NCBI GenBank assembly: GCA_965242575.1
Contig: OZ251461.1
Coordinates: 1,860,001-1,924,000, forward strand
From: JANQOH01 sp965242575
GTDB taxonomy: Bacteria; Pseudomonadota; Alphaproteobacteria; UBA7887
Direction: 5' to 3'
Length of the DNA: 64,000 nucleotides
Below are positions 17,442 to 25,565 of this stretch, piece after piece. Within the stretch, counting starts at the first letter, position 1; each line of letters begins with the position of its first letter. Both the position numbers and the translations under genes were made by a program. The notes under the pieces are model-generated. The model made no database searches and was not told the DNA's origin. It saw only the letters and a list, made by a program, of their open reading frames with translations.

Positions 17442-18172
17442 TCCGCGCGTTCGTCCTTTTTCTGGCCGCGCTGGCGGCCGCGCCGGCGGCGCGGGGCCAG
17501 GCGGTCGTCGTCGACCTGAGCGATCGCCGCATCGAGATCGCCACCGGCTTCACCGGCGCCGAGGTGCTGCTGTTCGGCGTCCGCGACGGCGCGGCCGATG
17601 TGGTGGTGGCGCTGCGCGGCCCGACGGTTCCGGTGGCGGTGCGGCGCAAGAGCCGCCGCCTCGGCGTCTGGCTCAACACCGCGCAGCTGGTGGTGGACCG
17701 GGCGCCGGGCTATTATGCGGTGGCGTCGAACCGCCCGCTCGCCGAGATCGCCCCGGCCGCGCTGTTCGCCGAACACCGCATCGGGCTGGAGAACGCGCTG
17801 CCGCGGCCCGAAAGCGGCTTCGTGTCCGCGCGGGAGGGGGCGTTCCTCGAGGCGCTCGCGCGCGTCATGACGGCGCGCGGGCTGTATCGCGAGTCGCCGG
17901 ACGGCGTGTCGTTCGTCGACGGACGGCTGTTCCGCGGCGCGTTCGCGCTGCCGGCCGACGTGCCGACGGGCCGCTATCTGGCCGATGTGCTGTTGGTGTC
18001 CGACGGCGCGCTGGCGGGCCGGCGCACCGTCGAGCTGACCGTGCGCAAGACCGGGTTCGGCGCGGCGGTGTTCGATTTCGCGCAGCAGCGCCCGCTGGCC
18101 TACGGGCTGGCCGCCGCCGCCGTAGCGCTGGCGGCGGGGTGGGGCGCCGGCGCGGTGTTCCGGAGGCGGTGA
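17438..18172 (+). CDS. TIGR02186-family membrane protein, partner of TauE/SafE
   Basis: 244 aa. A signal peptide (about residues 1-20, ending AARG) leads into a periplasmic domain starting VVVDLSDRRIEIATGFTGAEVLLFG and a single C-terminal membrane helix with a short RRR tail. The pattern IATGFTGAEVLLFG and the length match the TIGR02186 family, which is nearly always next to TauE/SafE permeases. Its function is unknown. A periplasmic accessory role for the permease is inference from the ATGA overlap. Confidence 0.82.
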   Translation: MIRAFVLFLAALAAAPAARGQAVVVDLSDRRIEIATGFTGAEVLLFGVRDGAADVVVALRGPTVPVAVRRKSRRLGVWLNTAQLVVDRAPGYYAVASNRPLAEIAPAALFAEHRIGLENALPRPESGFVSAREGAFLEALARVMTARGLYRESPDGVSFVDGRLFRGAFALPADVPTGRYLADVLLVSDGALAGRRTVELTVRKTGFGAAVFDFAQQRPLAYGLAAAAVALAAGWGAGAVFRRR

Positions 18173-18175
18173 GCC

Positions 18176-18679
18176 ATGGTCGGATCGGAGGGAGCGGAGG
18201 CCGCGAGGCGCGAGGCCGGGCGGGTCAAGTTCCTGGTCTGCGTCGACGACAGCAAGGACTGCCGCGTGGCGCTGCGTTTCGCCAGCCTGCGCGCGCGCAA
18301 CACCGACGGCTACGTCGTCCTCCTCCGCGTCGTCGAGCCGGGCGACTTCCAGCACTGGGTCGCGGTCGAGAAGCTGATGGAGGAGGAGCGCCGCGAGGAG
18401 GCGGAGGCGCTGCTCACCGAACTGGCGGCGGAGGTGCAGGCGTTCGCCGGCGTCCGCCCGGTCCTCGCGGTGCGCGAGGGCCGTCGCGTCGACGAGATAT
18501 TGCGGCTCATCGCCGAGGACCCGTCGATAAATTTCCTCGTCCTCGGCGCGGCGCCGGAGGGCGAGGGGTCGAACGAACTGGTGCGCGGTCTGTCGGCGGA
18601 ATTGACCAAGCGCCTCCGCATCCCGCTCGTCATCGTCCCCGGCAATTTGACCGACGCGCAGCTCGAGGAGATCGCCTGA
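18176..18679 (+). CDS. Universal stress protein (UspA family)
   Basis: 167 aa with the UspA alpha/beta fold: FLVCVDDSKDCRVALRFAS at the first strand, a mid region rich in acidic helix, and a C-terminal RIPLVIVPG that replaces the usual PVLVV ending. The ATP-binding G-x2-G-x9-G-(S/T) loop is recognisable only loosely around LGAAPEGEGSNELVRGLS. Starts 4 bp after the TIGR02186 gene, so it closes this small operon. The role is probably general stress response; the partner is unknown. Confidence 0.88.
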   Translation: MVGSEGAEAARREAGRVKFLVCVDDSKDCRVALRFASLRARNTDGYVVLLRVVEPGDFQHWVAVEKLMEEERREEAEALLTELAAEVQAFAGVRPVLAVREGRRVDEILRLIAEDPSINFLVLGAAPEGEGSNELVRGLSAELTKRLRIPLVIVPGNLTDAQLEEIA

Positions 18680-18708
18680 GCGCGGCGCCGTTCGACTCCG
18701 CGCCGCGC
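18680..18708 (+). terminator. Hairpin directly after the usp stop codon
   Basis: A perfect 9-bp stem GCGCGGCGC/GCGCCGCGC with an 11-base loop begins at the base after the stop codon. There is no T-run, so intrinsic termination would be weak. In a GC-rich genome it may still mark the operon end. Confidence 0.4.
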
Positions 18709-18941
18709 GACTGCTAGACTTGGCCCATGCACGATTGCGCGCGCATCCCTGCCGTCGCCCGGCCGATAGCCGACCGGCCGCGAAACCGCTGTCGTCGACC
18801 GTATCGGCGTCGAGTGCGTTTCATGGCCGGTGGCGGGCCGGCGACGAAGGAGTACGCCTCTACGGAATGGAGCGGTCCGGATCGCTCGACCCCGGCGCGA
18901 TGGCGCGGTCCGCGATCCGGCCGCCTGGATGGGTACCGGAA

Positions 18942-20144
18942 ATGCTGTTTCACCGGCTGAAATTGTCCGGCCTTCTGTCTTTCGGGCCGGACGGCGTCGA
19001 TCTGCCGATGGAGCGTCTCAACGTCCTGATCGGACCGAACGGATCCGGGAAGTCCAATTTTCTGGAGGCGCTGGCGCTTTTTCAATCGGCGCCGCGCGAT
19101 CTGTCGGATGGCGTTTCGCGTCTGGGGGGGCTTCGCGACGCGCTATGGAAGGGGCCGGGCGCGCAGGATACCATTGCGATGGAGGCCGAGGTTAGCTTTC
19201 CGCCGGGCGGAGCGTTGCTGCACACGATCACGCTGGCGAGTCGAAACGGACGCCTCGTTGTGTCCGATGAGAGCGTAGAACCGACTGAAAATCATTCCGA
19301 CGCGCGGAATGCCCCGACCTATTACCGGCCGCCTCGCGATAAGAAGGTCGCCCTGAAAATATCGGAAGCGAGAAGGAAGGAGAAAGATATAGTCGCGATC
19401 CGGAACGAGGGATCCATGCATTTCGCGAGCGATTTCGAACCCGGGGAGTCTTTGCTCGCATATTTCTCTTCACCGGATCACCCCGCGCTCATGCATCTTG
19501 GGAAGATGTATAGGGGAATTCGTTTATACAGGGACTGGTCGTTCGGTCCAGGCGCCAGGTTTCGGCAACCGTCCGATACCCACGTACGCGCCGACGTTTT
19601 GGATGATAGGTCTCGTAATTTGCCTGTGGTGCTATCGCAATTTCTTCATGGCGAGCGTAGAAGGAAATTCATCGCCGCTTTGCGTAAATTGTTTGACGGT
19701 ATCGTCGACATTCAATTTGCAATCGTCGGCGGCGCGGTGGCGCTGCATATCGAGGAGGAGGGAGATCGCGTTATACCGGCCACGCGACTTTCCGATGGAA
19801 CTTTGCGTTATCTTTGTTTGTTAGCGATATTGCTCCATCCGGATCCTCCTCCTCTGATTTGTATCGAGGAGCCGGAACTTGGCTTGCACCCTGACCTGCT
19901 GCCCACGTTGAGCGATCTCATGGTGGATGCCTCCCGGCGCAGCCAGCTGGTCGTGACGACCCACTCGGGCCTGCTCGTGGAGGCGCTCACCGACCGCCCG
20001 GAGAGCGTGGTGGTTTGCGAGAAGCATGAGGGGCGGACGGAGATGCGCCGACTCGACCGCGCCGACCTCGACGGGTGGCTGAAGCAGTATGGCGGGCTCG
20101 GGGACGCCTGGGCCTCGGGCGAACTCGGCGGGAACCGTTGGTGA
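18942..20144 (+). CDS. AAA (AAA_21/OLD-like) ATPase, first gene of a two-gene putative defence module
   Basis: 400 aa. Walker A GPNGSGKS is at residues 31-38 after MLFHRLKLSGLLSFG. An ABC-type signature region TRLSDGTLRYLCL precedes Walker B LICIEEPELGLHPDLL and the H-loop VTTHSGLLVEAL. This is the OLD/RecF-like AAA_21 family. The ATG at 18942 puts the Walker A in the usual place. The central part (about 19300-19850) is less GC-rich than the neighbours, suggesting transfer. The stop overlaps the DUF4276 gene as GTGA, so the two are coupled, as in other ATPase plus Toprim-like defence pairs. Confidence 0.85.
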   Translation: MLFHRLKLSGLLSFGPDGVDLPMERLNVLIGPNGSGKSNFLEALALFQSAPRDLSDGVSRLGGLRDALWKGPGAQDTIAMEAEVSFPPGGALLHTITLASRNGRLVVSDESVEPTENHSDARNAPTYYRPPRDKKVALKISEARRKEKDIVAIRNEGSMHFASDFEPGESLLAYFSSPDHPALMHLGKMYRGIRLYRDWSFGPGARFRQPSDTHVRADVLDDRSRNLPVVLSQFLHGERRRKFIAALRKLFDGIVDIQFAIVGGAVALHIEEEGDRVIPATRLSDGTLRYLCLLAILLHPDPPPLICIEEPELGLHPDLLPTLSDLMVDASRRSQLVVTTHSGLLVEALTDRPESVVVCEKHEGRTEMRRLDRADLDGWLKQYGGLGDAWASGELGGNRW

Positions 20145-20734
20145 GGGTTACGCTGTTCATTGAGGGCGGCCGCGGATCGGAGAATCTCGTTCGACGGTTT
20201 CGCGAAGGCTGGAGCCGCTTCTTCCGGGCGGCCGGGCTTCGCCGGCCGCCCCGGGTGGTTCCGTGCGGGGGCCGGGCGCGGACCTACGAGCGCTTCGCCC
20301 TCGCCGTGGAGAAAGACGACCCCGGCAAGGTGTCCCTGATGCTCGTGGACAGCGAGGGGCCGGTCGCGGCGGGGCATTCGGTCTGGCGCCATCTTCGCGA
20401 CAGGGACGGATGGAGCCGCCCGCGGGGCGCCGGGGACGGCAGCGCGTTCATGATGGCGCAGCTCATGGAAACCTGGCTTCTGGCCGACGTTCCGGCCATG
20501 CGGAGGTTTTTCGGCGACGGGTTCGACTCCGGCGCGTTCGCGCGGTGGCCCAAGCTGGAGGATGTGCCCAAGACCACGGTCCTCGACGCGCTCGAGCGCG
20601 CGACCGCGAAATGCGCCCGACCGTACGCGAAGGGGGAAGTCTCGTTCCGGTTGCTGGCGGTCATCGATCCCGCCGCCGTCGAGGCGGCGTGTCCGCACGC
20701 GCGGAAGCTGTTCGACAGGCTCGGAACACCGTGA
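20141..20734 (+). CDS. DUF4276 family protein
   Basis: 197 aa, starting MRVTLFIEGGRGSENLVRRFREGW from a GTG that overlaps the ATPase stop. The N-terminal FIEGG, a central LMLVDSEGPV and FMMAQLMETWLLADVPAMRRFF match DUF4276, a Toprim-related fold (the acidic residues would be Glu9 and the DSE cluster). Proteins of this kind act as nuclease or effector partners of AAA_21 ATPases. Enzymatic activity here is inference. The gene converges on vapC with 15 bp between stops. Confidence 0.8.
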   Translation: MRVTLFIEGGRGSENLVRRFREGWSRFFRAAGLRRPPRVVPCGGRARTYERFALAVEKDDPGKVSLMLVDSEGPVAAGHSVWRHLRDRDGWSRPRGAGDGSAFMMAQLMETWLLADVPAMRRFFGDGFDSGAFARWPKLEDVPKTTVLDALERATAKCARPYAKGEVSFRLLAVIDPAAVEAACPHARKLFDRLGTP

Positions 20735-20749
20735 GCGCCGGCCGCGCCG

Positions 20750-21178
20750 TCAAATCCTGCGCAGGCGCTCCTTGTCCGCGCCGGCGACGGCGCCAGGGGC
20801 GATGCGGGCGTCGAAGGTGACGAATACGCCACGCCGCGCCGTCGCCAGCGCCAGCAGATAGACGTCGGTAATCTGCCGCGGCCCCAGCACGGCGCCCGGC
20901 CGGAGGACCCCGTCGTCGAGAAGACCCACATCGTCGGGCCAGAACCGGTGGTGAGCGGCGGCGGTCGCCTCGCGCAACCGCTCCGCCACCGCGGCGACCG
21001 GCAGGCTGTTGGGGTAGGCGGGCTGCGACATGATCCGCAGGCAGCCGTTCTGCGTGATCGGGCAGCTCGCCCAGCCGTGATGGATGTTCTCCGCCAGCCA
21101 GCGCGTGGCGGGTTCGTGGTGCAGGTGTTCGGCGTCGAGCAGGGCGATCAGCACGTTCACGTCCAACAACGCCCGCAT
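20750..21178 (-). CDS. vapC: PIN-domain toxin VapC
   Basis: 142 aa ribonuclease of the VapC type. The PIN acidic residues are visible: Asp6 in MRALLDVNVLIALLD, a glutamate region in the centre, ITDVYLLALA and VTFDARI. It lies two bases after vapB and is translated with it. VapC toxins cleave specific RNAs, often initiator tRNA or rRNA; the target here is unknown. The start was set at the ATG directly before the first PIN strand. Confidence 0.9.
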   Translation of the reverse strand: MRALLDVNVLIALLDAEHLHHEPATRWLAENIHHGWASCPITQNGCLRIMSQPAYPNSLPVAAVAERLREATAAAHHRFWPDDVGLLDDGVLRPGAVLGPRQITDVYLLALATARRGVFVTFDARIAPGAVAGADKERLRRI

Positions 21179-21180
21179 CG

Positions 21181-21459
21181 TCAGGTTCCGGTCTCGTCGC
21201 GCAGCCGGTCGATCAGCGCGTTGGTGACGACCCCGCCGCGCTTCGGAAAGGGGCGGAAGCCGGACGCGCCGGCGGGAAAGCCGGTCAGCGGGGCTTGCTC
21301 CTCGGCCAGGCCAGGCGCCGTCCCGTGCGCCGCGCCGCCGCCGGCCAGGGATCGCCGCAGCAGGCGCGAGACCACCGCGCCGGCAGAGCTGGATTCGCGC
21401 CGCGCCAGCTCCTTGACGGCGATGAGAAGGTCCTCGTCGATGTTCAGTGTGGTGCGCAC
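21181..21459 (-). CDS. vapB: Ribbon-helix-helix antitoxin VapB
   Basis: 92 aa. The N-terminal MRTTLNIDEDLLIAVKELA is the ribbon-helix-helix DNA-binding fold. The C-terminus, FRPFPKRGGVVTNALIDRLRDE, is the toxin-wrapping tail. It should neutralise VapC and repress its own promoter through the inverted repeats just upstream. It precedes vapC by two bases in the normal antitoxin-first order. Confidence 0.9.
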   Translation of the reverse strand: MRTTLNIDEDLLIAVKELARRESSSAGAVVSRLLRRSLAGGGAAHGTAPGLAEEQAPLTGFPAGASGFRPFPKRGGVVTNALIDRLRDETGT

Positions 21460-21485
21460 TGGGCCGCTCCCTCGTGAGATTGACG

Positions 21486-21516
21486 GCGTGACGATAACGC
21501 ATCACGCATCATGCGT
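21486..21516. promoter_or_regulatory. Likely vapBC operator
   Basis: Two overlapping inverted repeats lie 27-57 bp upstream of vapB: GCGTGA-N10-TCACGC (21486-21507) and ACGCATCATGCGT (21504-21516). Their position and symmetry suit a ribbon-helix-helix autorepressor. The right part overlaps the 3' end of the CoA-transferase gene. Confidence 0.5.
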
Positions 21517-22729
21517 CAATCCTTTTTCCGCCGCCGATGACTCCGTCGGCGCGCAGCGCGGCGATTTCGGAGTCCGGGAGGCCGAGTTCGCGGAGCACGG
21601 CGTCGGTGTCGGCGCCGAGCTCCGGCGCCGGGCGCGGCGGGGCCGCGGGCGCGTCGGCGAACCGCGCCGCCGGACGGGCCTGGCGCAGCCGCCCCGCCGC
21701 CGGGTGGTCGTATTCGACGAGGCCGCCCGCCGCGGCGATCTGCGGATGCCGAATCGCCTCGTCGCGGGTGAGCACCGGCGCGCAAGGCGCGTCGTGGGCG
21801 CGCAAGGTCTCCAGCCAGCGCGCGCTGTCGTCCCGCTCCAGATGCTCCTGCACCAGGGCGAGGCGCGCGTCGATGTTGCGCCGCCGCGCCGCCGGAGTCG
21901 CGAAGCGCGGGTCGGAGATCAGCTCCGGCCGGCCGATGGCGCGCGCGACTCCCGCCCACTCCTTGTCGGTGTTGGCGCCGACGGTGACGTAGCCGTCGCG
22001 GGTGCGGAAGATCAGGTCGATACGGCTCGCCGGGCGCCTCGGCGCGGGGGCGCGGTCGGCGAAGGTCTGGGCGTCCATGTCGGAAGCCCACAGGAACTGC
22101 ATGACCGCGTCGAGCATCGACAGGCGGACGTGCCGGCCCGCGCCCGTCCGCGCGCGGGCGTAGAGCGCCGATGAGACGGCCTGCGCCGCGGTCATCGCCG
22201 TCACCTTGTCGGGCAGCACCGTGCGCACCAGCCGGGGCCGCACCTCGTCCGACCCGGCCTGCACGGTGGCGAGGCCCGTCACCGCCTGGACCACCGGGTC
22301 GTAGGCGCGCAGCCCGGCCCACGGCCCCGTTTCGCCGAAGCCGCTGATCGAGACGTAAATCATGTCCGGGCGCGCGGCCCGCGCCGCCTCGTAGCCCACC
22401 CCGAGCCGCTCGACGACTCCGGGGCGGAAGTTCTGCACCGCGGCGTCGGCGGTCGCGAACAGCGCGAGCAGCAATTCGCGCCCGTGCGGACGCTTGAGGT
22501 CGATCGCGACCGAGCGCTTGGAGCGGTTGAGGTTGAGGAACCCGGCGGGGAGGCCGCCGCCGGACGCGCGGGTGTGGTCGCCGCCGCCGGGGGATTCGAT
22601 CTTGATCACGTCGGCGCCCTGGTCGCCGAGGATCATCGTCGCCCACGGCCCGGCCAGCATCGCCGTCATGTCGACGATGCGGACCCCGGCGAGGGGCCCG
22701 TCCCGCGGGCGGTCGCTGTCGGGCGGCAT
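21509..22729 (-). CDS. CaiB/BaiF family CoA-transferase
   Basis: 406 aa class III CoA-transferase. GPLAGVRIVDMTAMLAGPW opens the Rossmann fold. LGDQGADVIKIESPGGGDHTR, LNRSKRSVAIDLK, NFRPGVVERLGVGYE and YVSISGFGETGPW are hallmark motifs. The conserved aspartate nucleophile would be in SMLDAVMQFLWASDMD. It moves CoA between organic acids; the substrate is not predictable. The ATG is followed by a short polar leader, MPPDSDRPRDGPL. It runs codirectionally into vapBC but probably has a separate promoter, divergent from the glycosyltransferase operon. Confidence 0.9.
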   Translation of the reverse strand: MPPDSDRPRDGPLAGVRIVDMTAMLAGPWATMILGDQGADVIKIESPGGGDHTRASGGGLPAGFLNLNRSKRSVAIDLKRPHGRELLLALFATADAAVQNFRPGVVERLGVGYEAARAARPDMIYVSISGFGETGPWAGLRAYDPVVQAVTGLATVQAGSDEVRPRLVRTVLPDKVTAMTAAQAVSSALYARARTGAGRHVRLSMLDAVMQFLWASDMDAQTFADRAPAPRRPASRIDLIFRTRDGYVTVGANTDKEWAGVARAIGRPELISDPRFATPAARRRNIDARLALVQEHLERDDSARWLETLRAHDAPCAPVLTRDEAIRHPQIAAAGGLVEYDHPAAGRLRQARPAARFADAPAAPPRPAPELGADTDAVLRELGLPDSEIAALRADGVIGGGKRIDA

Positions 22730-22816
22730 GGCGGTCCTCCGTTGGCCGGGGCGGCGGGCGCAAGATATACAACACGCCATCGGGCCGCCCCGCGGCGGCG
22801 CGCGGACCGGACGGCC

Positions 22817-23848
22817 ATGCTCGTCACCTTTCTCGACGACACGATCCCCTTCGACGGCGCGACGCCGGACGAACGCCCGCTCGGCGGCGGCGAGAAAGCC
22901 GTGGTCGGCCTCGCCGCGGCGCTGGCGGCGCGCGGGCACATGGTGCGCGCCTTCACCCGCTGCGCCGAACCCTCGGTGGCGGACGGGGTGAGCTGGCGGC
23001 CCATCGAGTCGTGCGACGCGGCGCACAGCGACCTGGTCGTCGCCCACCGCGACCCGGCGCTGCTGCGCAAGGTGGAGAAGGCCGCCGGGCGCGCCGTCCT
23101 GCTCTCCTCGCCCGGCGACGCCGCCGCCGCGCCCGCCGCCCACGCCGCGCTGCGCGAATACCGCCCGACCATCGTCCTCCAGGGAATCGCCCACGGCCAG
23201 GCGGTCCCGCCGGCGTTGCAGAGCTACTCCGCCGCCACCGTCGTCATGGGAGTCGCGCGCGCCTTCCGCGAGGCCGGCGAAATGGCGCCCGCCAAGCCGC
23301 CGCGCGCGGTCTTCACCGGCCACCCGCTGCGCGGCCTCGAATGGCTGCTCGACCTCTGGCGCGACAAACTCCACCCGCGCGCGCCGTGGGCCGAGCTGCA
23401 CGTCTATTCCGGCCTGCTCGCCGCCGGGGCGGGCGGCGCGCGGCTGCCCGAGGCGGTCGCGCCGCTGCTGGAGCGCGCGCGCGACGAGGAGGCGCGCGGC
23501 GTCCGCGTCCGGCGCCCGGAGGCCGACCCGGCGATGGCCGAGGCCTACCGCGCCGCGCGCGCGCATCTGTATCCGTCCAGCTCGCGCGACGTGCTCTGCC
23601 ACACCCTCGCCGAGTCGCAGGCGGTCGGCCTGCCCGCCGTGGTCCGCCCCATCGGCGCCGCCGACGAGCGCGTGCGCAACGGCCTGACCGGCTATGCCGC
23701 CGCCAACGCGGAGGCGTTCGCCGACTACGCGCTGCGCCTGCTCGACGACGACACGGCGTTCCGGCGGTGCAGCGACGAGGCGCGGGCGCGCCAGCGCAAC
23801 GCCGGCTGGGACCGCGCCGCGCGCGAGCTGGAGCGCCGCTTCGCGTGA
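22817..23848 (+). CDS. Glycosyltransferase, GT4-like
   Basis: 343 aa with a GT-B architecture. The N-terminal MLVTFLDDTIPFDG and RPLGGGEKAVVGLAAALAARGH form the acceptor-domain glycine loop. The C-terminal donor domain has LYPSSSRDVLCHTLAESQAVGLPAVV, the GT4 E-x7-E region. First gene of a coupled chain with a GT9 and a GT2, so it probably contributes to lipopolysaccharide core or another surface glycan. Donor and acceptor are unknown. Confidence 0.82.
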   Translation: MLVTFLDDTIPFDGATPDERPLGGGEKAVVGLAAALAARGHMVRAFTRCAEPSVADGVSWRPIESCDAAHSDLVVAHRDPALLRKVEKAAGRAVLLSSPGDAAAAPAAHAALREYRPTIVLQGIAHGQAVPPALQSYSAATVVMGVARAFREAGEMAPAKPPRAVFTGHPLRGLEWLLDLWRDKLHPRAPWAELHVYSGLLAAGAGGARLPEAVAPLLERARDEEARGVRVRRPEADPAMAEAYRAARAHLYPSSSRDVLCHTLAESQAVGLPAVVRPIGAADERVRNGLTGYAAANAEAFADYALRLLDDDTAFRRCSDEARARQRNAGWDRAARELERRFA

Positions 23849-24792
23849 ACGCGCTGTTCATCGCCTCGACGCGGATCGGCGACGCGGTGCTGTCCACCGG
23901 GCTGCTCGGCCACCTGCTGGAGCGCCGCGGCGCCCGCGTCACCGTCGCCTGCGGCCCCGCCGCCGCGCCGCTCTTCGCCGACGCGCCCGGCGTGGAGGCG
24001 GTCATCGCGCTGGCGAAGCGGCGCCTCGCCGGCCATTGGCGGGCGTTGTGGCGCCGCGCCGCGCGCCGGCGCTGGGACCTTCTGGTCGACCTCCGCAACT
24101 CGCCGCTGCCCTGGCTGCTGCGCGCGCGCGAGCGCAAGGCGCTGCGCCCCGCCCGCGCGCCCGTCCACCAGGTGGTCCGGCTCGGCCGGCTTCTGGACCT
24201 GGACCCGCCGCCGCCGCCGCGCCTGTGGATCGGCGCGGCGCGCCGCGCCCGCGCGCGCGAACGCGCCGGCTCCGGCCCGCTGCTGGCGCTCGGCCCGACC
24301 GCGAACTGGCGCGGCAAGCAATGGCCCGCCGAGCGCTTCGCCGCCGCCGCGGCCGCGCTCGCCGGCGCCGGCGGCCCGCTGGAGGGCGCGCGCGTCGCCG
24401 TCCTCGGCGGCCCCGGAGAGCGCGCGGCGGCGGCGCCGGTCCTCGCCGGCCTGCCGCCGGGGCGCGCGCTCGACCTGGTGGGCCGCCTCCACCTGCTCGA
24501 CGCGGCGGCGCTGCTGGAGCGCGCCCGCCTGTTCGTCGGCAACGATTCCGGCCTCATGCATCTGGCGGCGGCCGCCGGCGCGCCCACCCTCGGCCTGTTC
24601 GGCCCCAGCCGCGACGAAGTGTACGCCCCCTGGGGCGGCGCGGCGGCGGCGGTGCGGACGCCGGAAAGCTACGACGCGCTGGTGGGGCGGCCGGGTTACG
24701 ACCACCGGACGACGGGCAGCCTGATGGGGTCGCTCGCGGTGGAGACGGTCGTCGACGCCGCCGCCGCGCTGTTGCGCCGGACCGCGCCGTGA
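23845..24792 (+). CDS. Glycosyltransferase family 9 (heptosyltransferase-like)
   Basis: 315 aa. The start ALFIASTRIGDAVLSTGLL and the C-terminal VGNDSGLMHLAAAAGAPTLGLFGPS with YAPWGG are the standard GT9 ADP-heptose:LPS transferase signatures; LGPTANWRGKQWPAERFA is the nucleotide-sugar block. The GTG start overlaps the previous stop as GTGA, so translation is coupled. A lipopolysaccharide inner-core role is likely but the sugar is not certain. Confidence 0.9.
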   Translation: MNALFIASTRIGDAVLSTGLLGHLLERRGARVTVACGPAAAPLFADAPGVEAVIALAKRRLAGHWRALWRRAARRRWDLLVDLRNSPLPWLLRARERKALRPARAPVHQVVRLGRLLDLDPPPPPRLWIGAARRARARERAGSGPLLALGPTANWRGKQWPAERFAAAAAALAGAGGPLEGARVAVLGGPGERAAAAPVLAGLPPGRALDLVGRLHLLDAAALLERARLFVGNDSGLMHLAAAAGAPTLGLFGPSRDEVYAPWGGAAAAVRTPESYDALVGRPGYDHRTTGSLMGSLAVETVVDAAAALLRRTAP

Positions 24793-25565
24793 GCGCGCCC
24801 GCCGCGCCCGTCCTCTCCGCCGTCGTCGTGGCGCGGAACGAAGAATCGCAGCTCGGCGCCTGCCTCGCCCGCCTCGCGCCGGCCGATGAGATCGTCGTGG
24901 TCCTCGACCGGACGACCGACGATTCCGGCGCCGTCGCCCGGGCGCACGGCGCGCGCGTCGTCGAGGGCGACTGGCCCATCGAGGGCGATCGCCGCAACGC
25001 CGCGCTGGACGCCGCCGCCGGCGACTGGATACTCGAGGTCGACGCCGACGAGCGGGTTCCCGAGGCGCTGTTCGCCGAGATCCGCCGCGCCGTCGCCGGC
25101 GCCGCGCCGGGATATTTCCTCGTTCCGTTCGACAATTACGTGGGCGACCGGCTGGTCCGCCACGGCTGGGGCGCGTCGTGGGGAGTCGGCGCTGCGCCGC
25201 GCCTGTCGCGCCGCGGCGCCAAGCGCTGGGGCCGCCAGCGCGTCCATCCCCGGCTCACCCTCGCCGGACCGAAACGCCGGTTGCGCACCCCCATCGCCCA
25301 TTACGTCGACCGCGACGTGAACGACATGCTCGCCCGCCTCGCGCGCTACACCGATGCCCACGCGGCGGACCTGCGCGAGGCCGGCGCGCTGCCGCCGCTG
25401 CGGACCGTCGCGCGCCGGGCCGTAGGCCGCTTCGTCAAATGCTACTGGCGGCGCAAGGGCTACCGCGAGGGCGGCCTGGGCCTCGTCATCGCCGCGATGG
25501 CCGCGCTCTATCCGCTGCTGTCGCGGGTCAAGGCCGAGATCGAACCCGGCGGGGACTCCCCGTGA
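24789..25565 (+). CDS. Glycosyltransferase family 2 (WaaE/KdtX-like)
   Basis: 258 aa GT-A enzyme. LSAVVVARNEESQLGACLA opens the fold. The metal-binding DXD is in LEVDADERVPEALFAEI, and WPIEGDRRNAALDAAAGDW resembles the WaaE beta-1,4-glucosyltransferase subgroup. A C-terminal basic, partly hydrophobic segment (GLGLVIAAMAALYPLLSRVK) may touch the membrane. GTGA overlaps at both ends place it in the middle of the coupled chain. Confidence 0.88.
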   Translation: MSAPAAPVLSAVVVARNEESQLGACLARLAPADEIVVVLDRTTDDSGAVARAHGARVVEGDWPIEGDRRNAALDAAAGDWILEVDADERVPEALFAEIRRAVAGAAPGYFLVPFDNYVGDRLVRHGWGASWGVGAAPRLSRRGAKRWGRQRVHPRLTLAGPKRRLRTPIAHYVDRDVNDMLARLARYTDAHAADLREAGALPPLRTVARRAVGRFVKCYWRRKGYREGGLGLVIAAMAALYPLLSRVKAEIEPGGDSP

